Of a stretch of DNA of 5,411 nt, positions 1 through 5,411 are shown piece after piece; the first letter of the stretch is position 1; the number at the start of each line of letters is the position of its first letter. The stretch covers positions 1 to 5,411 of the forward strand of contig CAQBGY010000247.1 in NCBI GenBank assembly GCA_948759685.1, in the 5' to 3' direction. The DNA comes from an uncultured Eubacterium sp. (GTDB lineage: Bacteria; Bacillota_A; Clostridia; Lachnospirales; Lachnospiraceae). The translations under genes were made by a program, and so were the position numbers. A model generated the notes under the pieces. It saw only the letters and a program-made list of their open reading frames with translations, was not told where the DNA came from and did no database searches.

Positions 1-2
1 TA

Positions 3-86
3 ACATTCTCTTCGACTCAATTTAACATATGCACCGCCATTTCGGATTGGGCCCATATTTCGGACAAGCCGAGGGTCTTAAAATGA
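3..86 (+). CDS. Possible 3' end of an unidentified gene entering from the left edge
   Basis: The third forward frame is open from the left edge to a TGA at 84-86 and would encode a 27-residue tail ending ISDWAHISDKPRVLK. The stop lies immediately before, and touches, the hairpin at 86-116, which is where a gene end would be expected. I do not recognise the tail, and 27 codons is short enough to be open by chance. The other two forward frames close earlier or have no supporting context. The call rests on the position of the stop next to a terminator-like hairpin, not on any similarity. Confidence 0.3.
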   Translation, partial: TFSSTQFNICTAISDWAHISDKPRVLK

Positions 87-116
87 AATAAGTCGCTGAT
101 TATCAGCGACTTATTT
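86..116. terminator. Perfect 14-bp hairpin, probable bidirectional terminator
   Basis: Bases 86-99 and 103-116 are exact reverse complements separated by a 3-nt loop (TTA). The stem core is GTCGCTGA/TCAGCGAC, and its outer arms are A-rich on the left and T-rich on the right (TTATTTT at 111-117). An RNA from either strand would therefore form a stem ending in a U-rich 3' arm. It sits between the possible plus-strand gene end at 86 and the 3' end of the minus-strand rhuM remnant, so it could serve both. The U run is part of the stem rather than a separate tail. Confidence 0.6.
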
Positions 117-281
117 TCGGTCTTGGGTGGTGCCACCAGAAATCGTAATTTATTTCCAAGTGGTTGAATATCATTCTTTTCTAAAAGCTATTCAACTGCA
201 ATCTCCTCCATTTGCTCCACCAATGACTTGCTGCGTTCTGCGCAAGGTTGCGTGAAAGTTTCCAAAGGCAAAGATAATGAA

Positions 282-1276
282 TTAGTTTGAACTTTTACCA
301 TTATTATCTTTCAATCTTTTGATTTCCTTATCAAAATCGCTTTCAAGCAGTTCCATTTCGCGTTTGCGATAGATGGCAAACTCTTTTTCTGCTTTTTCAA
401 TCGCTTGTTTATGCGAAATATTTCCCTTGCCAATCAAAACCTTACGCTTGTGTGCTATGATTTGGTTGTCCAGTGCCTCTATCCAATCTTTCATTGTCAT
501 GGGATTCATTTCCAATGCTTGAAACTCGGCAAAGTCCAAGAAACCGGAAACAAGTAAGTTTAAGCGTTGGAGTTCAATCTCAGACAAATAGTTCTTGGCA
601 ATCTTCACGTCATCCTTAAGTTACATAGTTGCCTTTGAAGTTAGTCATTCCGACAAACGGCTTCTCGTTGTCCACACGATTGTAAATAACCTCAACTGCC
701 GTATTCTCGTGAACTGCATAATGCAGTTTGTTTTGTATGGTGGAACATCTTTGTCATTTCATCGCGTGGATCATAATCCGTGGCTGTAGCATAAATATCG
801 GTGACTTGCTGATAGAAGTTGCGTTCGCTACTACGAATATCCTTAATGCGTTACAATAACTCACGAAAATAACGGTTACCGCCCTGTTTCAACCTTTCAT
901 CATCCATAGCAAATCCTTTCTGGATATACTCATGAAGCCGCTGTGTTGCCCAACGACGGAAACGGGTTGCAACTTGGGACTGCACACGATAGCCCAAAGC
1001 GATAACCATGTCAAGATTGTAGTGTTCCACTTCCCGTTCAACCTTACGAGAACCTTCTATTTGAACTGTTCGGAATTTCCGAACAGTTGCCTCCCTTGTT
1101 AACTCTTCATCCTCAAATAGATGCTTAATATGCTCACTTACATTCGATTTACTTGTTTAGTATATCTCGGCGAATTGTCCCTGAGTCAGCCACAAATCTT
1201 CATCAGCAAAGCGCACAGACACACGAGTTATATCGTTATCGTCCTGATAGAGTATTATTTTGTTCTCTTCGTTCAT
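282..1276 (-). pseudogene. rhuM: RhuM-family protein (COG3943-type), inactivated
   Basis: Reading from the ATG at 1276-1274 on the minus strand, the translation follows the RhuM family: an N-terminal LWLTQGQFAEIY segment, then TSKSNVSEHIKHLFE, an FRTVQIEGSRKV segment, YNLDMVIALGYRVQSQ, and a C-terminal region with NYLSEIELQRLNLLVSGF and DWIEAL. Four lesions break it. In-frame TAA codons lie at 1157-1159 (after AEIY) and 851-853 (after FRELL), both explainable as CAA to TAA. Frame is lost near 741-745 (after TKMF, likely a small deletion), and one extra base near 618 shifts frame between NYVT and KDDVKIAKN. The last open piece ends at 282. Repaired, it would be about 330 aa, a normal length for the family. 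RhuM proteins have an N-terminal winged-helix-like domain and often neighbour R-M genes; their molecular role is unclear. This copy cannot make full-length protein without suppression. Confidence 0.9.
1064..1088. repeat. Perfect 25-nt palindrome within the rhuM remnant
   Basis: Bases 1064-1075 and 1077-1088 are exact reverse complements around a single central base (1076). The arm reads AACTGTTCGGAA. It lies in the part of rhuM that encodes TVRKFRTV, a peptide that itself reads as a rough mirror, so codon choice could partly explain it. It could also be a protein-binding site or a hairpin. No function can be assigned. Confidence 0.85.
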
Positions 1277-1302
1277 AGGCTTGTTTCTCTTCTTTTTGAA
1301 TG

Positions 1303-1310
1303 CAAATATA
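1303..1310 (-). promoter_or_regulatory. Candidate -7 box of the rhuM promoter (TATATTTG)
   Basis: On the minus strand, bases 1310-1303 read TATATTTG, matching the Bacteroidales TAnnTTTG element. They lie 26 bp upstream of the rhuM start codon. I do not see a convincing TTTG-type -33 box at the expected distance, so the call rests on the -7 match and its position. Confidence 0.45.
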
Positions 1311-1353
1311 CTCAATATACTTGGTTTTAAGGGCGTTTATGCTACTTTTCTGA

Positions 1354-1363
1354 GACTTAAGTC
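1354..1363. promoter_or_regulatory. Candidate controller-protein operator (GACTTAAGTC palindrome)
   Basis: A perfect 10-bp palindrome lies about 73 bp upstream of the HTH gene and just upstream of where the -33 element of the forward promoter should be. Its half-sites, GACT and AGTC, are those of the classical C-box bound by R-M controller proteins, but the spacer here is 2 bp rather than the usual 3. A second AAGTC occurs downstream at 1398-1402. Binding by the adjacent HTH protein is an inference from position and half-site similarity. Confidence 0.4.
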
Positions 1364-1383
1364 GTATTTTCAGATAATATCGC

Positions 1384-1391
1384 TACCTTTG
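1384..1391 (+). promoter_or_regulatory. Candidate -7 box of the R-M operon promoter (TACCTTTG)
   Basis: TACCTTTG matches the Bacteroidales TAnnTTTG element and is 44 bp upstream of the HTH start codon, so transcription would begin near 1396-1400 with a short leader. A T-rich stretch (1367-1370) lies upstream but is closer than the usual -33 spacing. The weak -33 element would fit a promoter that needs activation. Confidence 0.55.
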
Positions 1392-1398
1392 CAAGGTA
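1384..1398. promoter_or_regulatory. Inverted repeat over the -7 box, possible repressor operator
   Basis: TACCTT (1384-1389) and AAGGTA (1393-1398) form an inverted repeat with a 3-bp spacer that covers the whole -7 box and the predicted start of transcription. A dimeric HTH protein bound here would block RNA polymerase. The arms are only 6 bp and one of them overlaps the promoter consensus, so coincidence is possible. Confidence 0.35.
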
Positions 1399-1435
1399 AG
1401 TCAAAGTATTGTAATTAATAGGCAAATCAAGACAT

Positions 1436-1648
1436 ATGGAATCTCAAAAAATCAATAGGCTGAAAGTTGTGTTAGTGGAGAATGGTAAAACTGGGAAATG
1501 GCTTGCTGAGCAAGTCGGTAAGAACGAAGCAACCGTTTCACGATGGTGTTCCAACAAGATGCAACCCTCTCTTGATATGCTTGTGAAAATTGCAGCACTT
1601 TTGAAGGTTGACCCTCGCCAACTGATTAATGGCGGTAATAATGATTGA
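1436..1648 (+). CDS. Small XRE/Cro-type HTH regulator, probable R-M controller protein
   Basis: This 70-residue protein is almost entirely one helix-turn-helix domain of the XRE/HTH_3 type. Helix 2 covers about residues 19-27 (TGKWLAEQV), the turn and recognition helix about 29-38 (KNEATVSRWC), and a fourth helix follows in LDMLVKIAALLKVD. The ATG at 1436 gives the normal length for a single-domain regulator, and the protein has no other domain. Its stop (1646-1648) is 2 bp before the ATG of the R-M gene, so translational coupling is likely. Small HTH proteins in this position commonly act as controller (C) proteins that time R-M expression and repress or activate their own promoter. The palindromes at 1354-1363 and 1384-1398 are possible targets. 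The domain is secure; the role as controller of the next gene is inferred. G+C by hand count over 1441-1620 is about 43%, higher than the genes downstream. Confidence 0.85.
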   Translation: MESQKINRLKVVLVENGKTGKWLAEQVGKNEATVSRWCSNKMQPSLDMLVKIAALLKVDPRQLINGGNND

Positions 1649-1650
1649 TT

Positions 1651-4032
1651 ATGGCATACTCTAATTTAATCCGAGAAGAAGAACTGAAAAATAAGATCGC
1701 ATCTGATTTCTTTTCTTCTTATGACACAACACAGATATTGGGTGATGTGGATTTTTGTATAGCTCAACCAATAGAAAATGGTTCGACAGAGGCCCAATAT
1801 TTTCTTTGGGCAGAAGCAAAAAAAGGGAATAAGTCAATTTTGGAAGAATCCATAACACAATTGATTTTGACCATAGGGAAAGCACGCACTTTTGAAAAGC
1901 ACTTACCTCCATCGTTTATTGGAGCCTTTGATGCATCGAAAATTGCTTTTGTTTCATACAATTCTATTCATGAAGTTTTCTACAAGAATGACTTTAATTG
2001 GAATGTCACGCCATCGGATCATACGACAAAAGAATTTCTTACTGTTCTAGATTTTGTAAAAAGATCTCTGTTTAAGAATTTATTTACATTTGATTTTGAT
2101 AAAGACAAGAAGGATTTAAAGAAGTTTGTCAAAGCCAATTTTAAGCTTGGCAAGAAAAGAATATCTAGAATAAAAATTAGCAAAAACAACTTTGTAGTTA
2201 TCTACCAGAAGTGGTTAAAAGAAGTCAAGTCTACCATAGTAGTAGATTGGAATGCCGCCAAAAATGAAGGAGTATTTGATTCAGACTTTTATCTTGCGGA
2301 CTTACTTTCAAAAGATGATGTCTCGATAAAAGAAAAGCTGCAAGTATTACTTGAAAAGACACATTATACTCTCGGAAGAAAGAAGAATGAATTAGGACTT
2401 TTTACATCGAGTCGTGCAGACTTTAATGATAATCAAAAAGCACATAAGAAGTTCTGGAATAGATATGAACGTCCTCCTAAAAGAGAATATTGGGACTATA
2501 TTATCAATCGTAAAGATTTATTGGTTCCACAAGATGTTCGCGAGAGACAAGGCTCATTTTTTACACCTCAAAAATGGGTGGAGTTATCTCAGCAATATCT
2601 TGCAGATGAACTGGGTGAAGACTGGCAAGATCAATATTTTATATGGGACTGTGCAGCCGGTACAGGTAATCTCTTGAATGGGCTGACAAATAAATATCGT
2701 ATATGGGCATCGACTCTAAATCAAGCGGACGTAGATGTTATGCGTGAGCGAATTGAAAATGGAGCAAACTTACTTAATAGTCATGTTTTTCAATTTGATT
2801 TCCTTAACGATTCATTTGACAAGCTCCCGGATGGACTCCGAGACATCATAAATGATGAAGAACGTAGAAAGAATCTTGTTATTTATATCAACCCTCCGTA
2901 TGCTGAAGGAGATAATCGCTCGGGAGAAGGCAGAAGTGGAGTTGCGGAAAGTGTTATAAAATTGAAGTATGCCACTGATATGGGGTATGCTAAAAGAGAA
3001 ATGTTTATCCAGTTTATGACAAGAATTTACAAAGAAATCGCGGAATTTCGGTCGTTTTTCCGAGCGAAGCTCGGTCGAAATTTTTTAGTTCCAGCAAACA
3101 CTTTTGATAATGTGACCGGAGATTTTCCAATTGGCTTTTTTATATATCATCTTGGTGAAAATGAAGTGTTCACCGAAACTCTATCAGATGTCTATGCAGC
3201 TGATGGTGCTTTTTTATGTAAAAAAACAATTCTATCTTACGACAACTATAAGGTTATCAACGATTGGACTCAGACTTTCATAGACAAGCCTATAGAATCC
3301 TCCAAAGGTTCAAAATATTCCATAGGAACAATTATTGGAGTAGGAAATGATTTTCAGAATCAACGTACCGTAAGAATAGAAAATTCGTGGAGACCTTGGA
3401 ATCACCAATATCAATGGCAAATTACAGCGAATAATCTATTTGCTTCATGCATATACCTTGTTGTAAGGACTATTATATCCGCTGATTGGTTAAATGACAG
3501 AGACCAATTTTTGTCACCAACAAATAACTGGGAAGAAGATACGGAGTTTCAAAATGACTGTTTAGCATATACTATTTTTCATACCAATATTAAAAGTTCT
3601 GAAACTATAAATCATTGGATTCCTTTTCCTGAAAAAGAAGTAGATGCTCACGACAGCTATAAAAGCCATTTTATGATTGACTTTATTTCAGGTAAAAAAC
3701 GTCCAAGGAAAGAAGCTGATTTGTTTTCAGGAGCTGAAGACAAATCTCATCCTTTGACATTCTCAGCAGAAGCAGAAGCAGTATTAAATGCAGGACGTGA
3801 ACTTTGGAGATACTATCATTCACAACCGGATTCTAATCCTGATGCATCATTATATGATATCAAACTATATTTCCAAGGTACAAAACTGACAAAGAACGGC
3901 AAAGTGCAGATGAAAACCAATAGCGATGATGAAAGGTATATGGAGCTGATTCAGAATCTTCGTGAAAAACTCCGTGCTTTGGCTTCAAAAATTGAGCCAA
4001 AAGTATATGAATATGGTTTCTTAAAACGTTAA
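1651..4032 (+). CDS. Type IIG-like restriction endonuclease/N6-adenine methyltransferase fusion
   Basis: One 793-residue chain carries both halves of an R-M system. The N-terminus has a PD-(D/E)XK-type nuclease signature: acidic residues near E9-E11, D32/D34 in LGDVDF, and E55-A-K57 in WAEAKKG. The methyltransferase follows: GSFFTP at 301-306 (motif X region), DCAAGTGN at 333-340 (SAM-binding motif I) and NPPY at 414-417 (motif IV, typical of amino-methylating adenine enzymes). The C-terminal part, with SIGTIIGVGNDF near 557-568 and DTEFQNDCLAYTIFH near 630-644, probably holds the target recognition domain; the DNA site cannot be predicted. No separate specificity or restriction gene is present, as expected for a self-contained enzyme. 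I chose ATG 1651, 2 bp after the HTH stop; an in-frame TTG at 1645 would add two residues and overlap that stop. All catalytic motifs look intact. At 793 aa it is short for type IIG enzymes, and the stretch between RIYKEI (458-463) and FFRAKL may have lost residues compared with relatives. Confidence 0.88.
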   Translation: MAYSNLIREEELKNKIASDFFSSYDTTQILGDVDFCIAQPIENGSTEAQYFLWAEAKKGNKSILEESITQLILTIGKARTFEKHLPPSFIGAFDASKIAFVSYNSIHEVFYKNDFNWNVTPSDHTTKEFLTVLDFVKRSLFKNLFTFDFDKDKKDLKKFVKANFKLGKKRISRIKISKNNFVVIYQKWLKEVKSTIVVDWNAAKNEGVFDSDFYLADLLSKDDVSIKEKLQVLLEKTHYTLGRKKNELGLFTSSRADFNDNQKAHKKFWNRYERPPKREYWDYIINRKDLLVPQDVRERQGSFFTPQKWVELSQQYLADELGEDWQDQYFIWDCAAGTGNLLNGLTNKYRIWASTLNQADVDVMRERIENGANLLNSHVFQFDFLNDSFDKLPDGLRDIINDEERRKNLVIYINPPYAEGDNRSGEGRSGVAESVIKLKYATDMGYAKREMFIQFMTRIYKEIAEFRSFFRAKLGRNFLVPANTFDNVTGDFPIGFFIYHLGENEVFTETLSDVYAADGAFLCKKTILSYDNYKVINDWTQTFIDKPIESSKGSKYSIGTIIGVGNDFQNQRTVRIENSWRPWNHQYQWQITANNLFASCIYLVVRTIISADWLNDRDQFLSPTNNWEEDTEFQNDCLAYTIFHTNIKSSETINHWIPFPEKEVDAHDSYKSHFMIDFISGKKRPRKEADLFSGAEDKSHPLTFSAEAEAVLNAGRELWRYYHSQPDSNPDASLYDIKLYFQGTKLTKNGKVQMKTNSDDERYMELIQNLREKLRALASKIEPKVYEYGFLKR
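3044..3086 (+). repeat. Hairpin with T run inside the R-M coding sequence
   Basis: CCGAGC (3060-3065) and GCTCGG (3069-3074) form a perfect 6-bp GC-rich stem with a GAA loop. Outer arms AATTTCG (3044-3050) and CGAAATT (3076-3082) are also complementary, with an asymmetric bulge (9 nt against 1 nt), and a six-T run occupies 3081-3086. CGGTCG also occurs twice in direct orientation (3049-3054 and 3072-3077). The element is in frame and encodes roughly residues 465-479. It resembles an intrinsic terminator placed inside a gene, but no termination can be shown from sequence. Confidence 0.6.
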
Positions 4033-4046
4033 AACAACTCAAACTC

Positions 4047-4400
4047 ATGAATCAAGCAGAATTAACAATAAGAATAAATCGAAAAGAATCATTTATCATA
4101 GCTAATGATGGACAGTTTTTAGGGAAACTATCATTAAATATATATGATGTTGATTCTATTCTGAATAAATATGGTAGATATGGCAATTCTTATTCGCCAA
4201 CTTCTATTATGAATAAATACTCTACATATGGTAGTCAGTATTCTTCACTTAGTCCATTTAATCAATATACAAATACACCGCCAATAATATTTCTACATGG
4301 AGTCCAAGTTGGATATCTTTCCGTTAATCGATATATCGCAGGTGCTGTTAACCCTTATGAGATTGAAGATTGGATGAAATATAATGCTCTATATTACTAA
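4047..4400 (+). CDS. Unknown 117-aa protein with Tyr/Gly/Asn/Ser-rich 16-residue repeats
   Basis: I cannot assign a function. The protein begins with a short beta-like segment and GQFLGKLSLN (residues 22-31). Two clear 16-residue repeats follow at 36-51 (DSILNKYGRYGNSYSP) and 52-67 (TSIMNKYSTYGSQYSS), then a partial third at 68-79 (LSPFNQYTNTPP). The repeat consensus is xSIxNKYxxYGxxYSx. The C-terminal part has PPIIFLHGVQVGYLSVN and an acidic end. No signal peptide or membrane segment is visible, so it is probably cytoplasmic. The pattern matches, from memory, a scattered family of small bacterial proteins in which GxYLGxLSxN precedes NxYGxYGSxYS repeats; I know of no established role. It starts 14 bp after the R-M stop and ends 2 bp before the next ATG, so it is very likely co-transcribed with both. 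A 60-base sample (4141-4200) has 28% G+C, in keeping with the cassette. No catalytic motif is seen. Confidence 0.8.
   Translation: MNQAELTIRINRKESFIIANDGQFLGKLSLNIYDVDSILNKYGRYGNSYSPTSIMNKYSTYGSQYSSLSPFNQYTNTPPIIFLHGVQVGYLSVNRYIAGAVNPYEIEDWMKYNALYY
4152..4283 (+). repeat. 48-bp coding tandem repeat, about 2.75 copies
   Basis: Units at 4152-4199, 4200-4247 and 4248-4283 (partial) encode the 16-residue repeats of the 117-aa protein. The peptide period is clear. The DNA copies share stretches such as TCTATT and ATGAATAAATA-like segments but have diverged, so the array is old and kept for its protein rather than freshly duplicated. Confidence 0.75.
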
Positions 4401-4402
4401 TC

Positions 4403-5029
4403 ATGGAACTAATTGAATATGTCAAACTTGCAACAGCTTTTATTGTTTCAATTGGAGGAGCAAGCGTTGTTGTTATAGGTCTAGCAAAATGGTTTGGTGA
4501 TTTCCTTTCCAAACGGTTGCTTGACTCATACAATAATAAACACGAACAAGAACTCGAGGGCATTAAAAATAAATATGCTAAAGAATTGGAAGAAACAAAA
4601 AGCACTATAGAAAAAGCCAAAATGCAATATGCAAGATATTCAGAAAAACAATTTGAATCATATAACAGCTTATGGAAAATCCTATTGTATACCAAACAGC
4701 AGGCAGATATGCTATGGGAAAAATTGGAGCCATCGCAAATTCCTGCATTTAGCGAACAAATTAGACTAACAAAAGATGCAATCAACGATAATCTGTTATT
4801 GATAGAAGAAGAACACTATGTAAAACTTTTGATGCTAATCGAAAAATTTGAACAGCTACAATTTGGGAAAGTAAAATTGGTTGATGTCAGAGGATATTCA
4901 AGTGAAAATGAAAGGATATCTTTAGAGGAAACACGCATTACAATAAATCAGAATAAAACGACTAAAGATAATTATGACAAACTTATTCTTGATATTGGAA
5001 AATCATTTAGAACCCAATTGAAAGGATAA
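4403..5029 (+). CDS. Membrane-anchored coiled-coil protein of unknown function
   Basis: This 208-residue protein has one hydrophobic segment at about residues 9-28 (LATAFIVSIGGASVVVIGLA), followed by KWFGDFLSKRLL. A strongly charged heptad-like helix at about 43-80, rich in Glu and Lys, is probably a coiled coil. The rest is helical and polar (YSEKQFESYNSLWKIL near 78-93, IEEEHYVKLLMLIEKFEQL further on). The likely layout is a single N-terminal anchor with the body in the cytoplasm; no cleavage site is evident. The ATG at 4403 is 2 bp after the preceding stop, pointing to translational coupling with the repeat protein and co-expression with the R-M enzyme. I recall similar anchor-plus-coiled-coil proteins as hypothetical proteins in bacterial accessory regions. 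No enzymatic motif is visible. A membrane effector, a sensor or a structural partner of the 117-aa protein are all possible. A hand count over 4561-4740 gives about 31% G+C. Confidence 0.8.
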   Translation: MELIEYVKLATAFIVSIGGASVVVIGLAKWFGDFLSKRLLDSYNNKHEQELEGIKNKYAKELEETKSTIEKAKMQYARYSEKQFESYNSLWKILLYTKQQADMLWEKLEPSQIPAFSEQIRLTKDAINDNLLLIEEEHYVKLLMLIEKFEQLQFGKVKLVDVRGYSSENERISLEETRITINQNKTTKDNYDKLILDIGKSFRTQLKG

Positions 5030-5053
5030 GTTAGACATTGGTTAGTATACCTT

Positions 5054-5411
5054 ATGAATATGACAATTAACGACATAAAGAAACTTGTCTCAGCCGATGA
5101 GTCAAGAACTCTAGAACTGAAAAAGACTACCGGTGAACTAAAAGACGGCATGCACTCGGCATGTGCATTTCTGAACACCGAAGGTGGTTGGCTAATTTTC
5201 GGTGTAGCACCGAAGTCTTTGAAGATAATCGGACAAGAAGTTACCGACAAGACACAACAGGAGATTGCTCAGGCTTTGGCTGGGTTGGAACCTGCTGTAG
5301 ATGTGCGGGTAGCGTATATTGATGTACCGGAGCACCCGGGCAACAAAGTTATTGCTATGCACTTTGACGGTTGGGTATGGGGCGAGCGTCCGCATACATT
5401 CCACGGTTGCC
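5054..5411 (+). CDS. AlbA_2 (Schlafen AlbA-like) domain protein, 5' part only
   Basis: An open frame runs from ATG 5054 off the right edge (119 complete codons). It starts with the AlbA_2 domain found in COG2865-type predicted transcriptional regulators/ATP-binding proteins: DESRTLELKK at about residues 15-24, with E16, E21 and K23 in the places used by Schlafen-type nucleases, followed by SACAFLNTEGGWLIFGV at 35-51, the hallmark hydrophobic-Gly segment. Full-length members are usually several hundred residues with C-terminal winged-helix domains, so most of the gene lies beyond the window. A second ATG at 5060 is an alternative start. The gap from the preceding stop is 24 bp, so read-through transcription is possible, but G+C (about 49% by hand count over 5101-5400) differs sharply from the preceding genes. 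It may be native flank rather than part of the cassette. Confidence 0.85.
   Translation, partial: MNMTINDIKKLVSADESRTLELKKTTGELKDGMHSACAFLNTEGGWLIFGVAPKSLKIIGQEVTDKTQQEIAQALAGLEPAVDVRVAYIDVPEHPGNKVIAMHFDGWVWGERPHTFHGC

Noticed and set aside
48..55. TGGGCCCA palindrome between two ATTTCGGA copies near the left edge
   Set aside because: Too short to support a binding site, and it lies in what may be coding sequence.
126..138. GGTGG/CCACC inverted repeat with a tRNA-like CCACCA end, possible tRNA 3' end or attachment site
   Set aside because: No cloverleaf arms can be drawn around it on either strand, no integrase is present, and no second copy was found in the window.
188..301. Minus-strand 37-codon ORF starting with an ATG that overlaps the end of the rhuM remnant
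   Set aside because: It is short, is not recognised, and lies in decayed sequence; chance is the simplest explanation, though its SLVEQMEEIAVE ending looks protein-like and might be a scrap of a former downstream gene.
595..789. Plus-strand 64-codon ORF opposite the rhuM remnant
   Set aside because: It is the complement of recognisable rhuM coding sequence and has no features of its own.
4348..4785. Minus-strand 145-codon ORF with hydrophobic Ser/Leu/Cys-rich content
   Set aside because: It is the antisense of the coiled-coil membrane gene, whose reading frame, start position and operon spacing are much better supported.
5192..5404. Minus-strand ORF at the right end
   Set aside because: It is the shadow of the AlbA_2 gene, whose plus-strand domain motifs are clear.

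Overview
The window looks like chromosomal accessory DNA from a member of the Bacteroidales (Bacteroides/Prevotella-like). Three things suggest this: a TAnnTTTG promoter box ahead of the main gene cluster, A-rich leaders without obvious Shine-Dalgarno sequences, and a rhuM-type gene beside a restriction-modification (R-M) system. No RNA genes, CRISPR arrays, transposases or integrases were seen.

Layout. At bases 1-119 there may be the last codons of a plus-strand gene running in from the left, followed by a perfect 14-bp hairpin that could terminate transcription in both directions. Bases 282-1276 (minus strand) hold a clearly dead rhuM-family gene with two nonsense codons and two frameshifts. 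A 159-bp divergent region (1277-1435) carries a promoter box for each direction and two palindromes that are candidate operators. From 1436 to 5029 four plus-strand genes lie head to tail and look like one transcription unit: a 70-aa HTH regulator; a 793-aa single-chain restriction endonuclease/adenine methyltransferase (type IIG-like); a 117-aa protein of unknown function with Tyr/Gly/Asn/Ser-rich 16-residue repeats; and a 208-aa protein with one N-terminal membrane segment and a coiled coil. The junctions are 2 bp (HTH to R-M), 14 bp and 2 bp. From 5054 to the right edge is the start of an AlbA_2 (Schlafen-like) ATP-binding/regulator protein, cut off by the window.

How it fits together. The HTH protein probably acts as a controller for the R-M gene, which carries both cutting and protecting activities in one chain. 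The two downstream genes are tightly coupled to it but are not standard R-M components. They are the least explained part of the window and could be accessory defence factors. Base composition supports a distinct cassette: hand counts give about 48% G+C in the rhuM remnant and about 49% in the AlbA_2 gene, but roughly 28-36% in samples from the R-M gene and the two genes after it. The whole stretch reads as a small defence island with a decayed neighbour.
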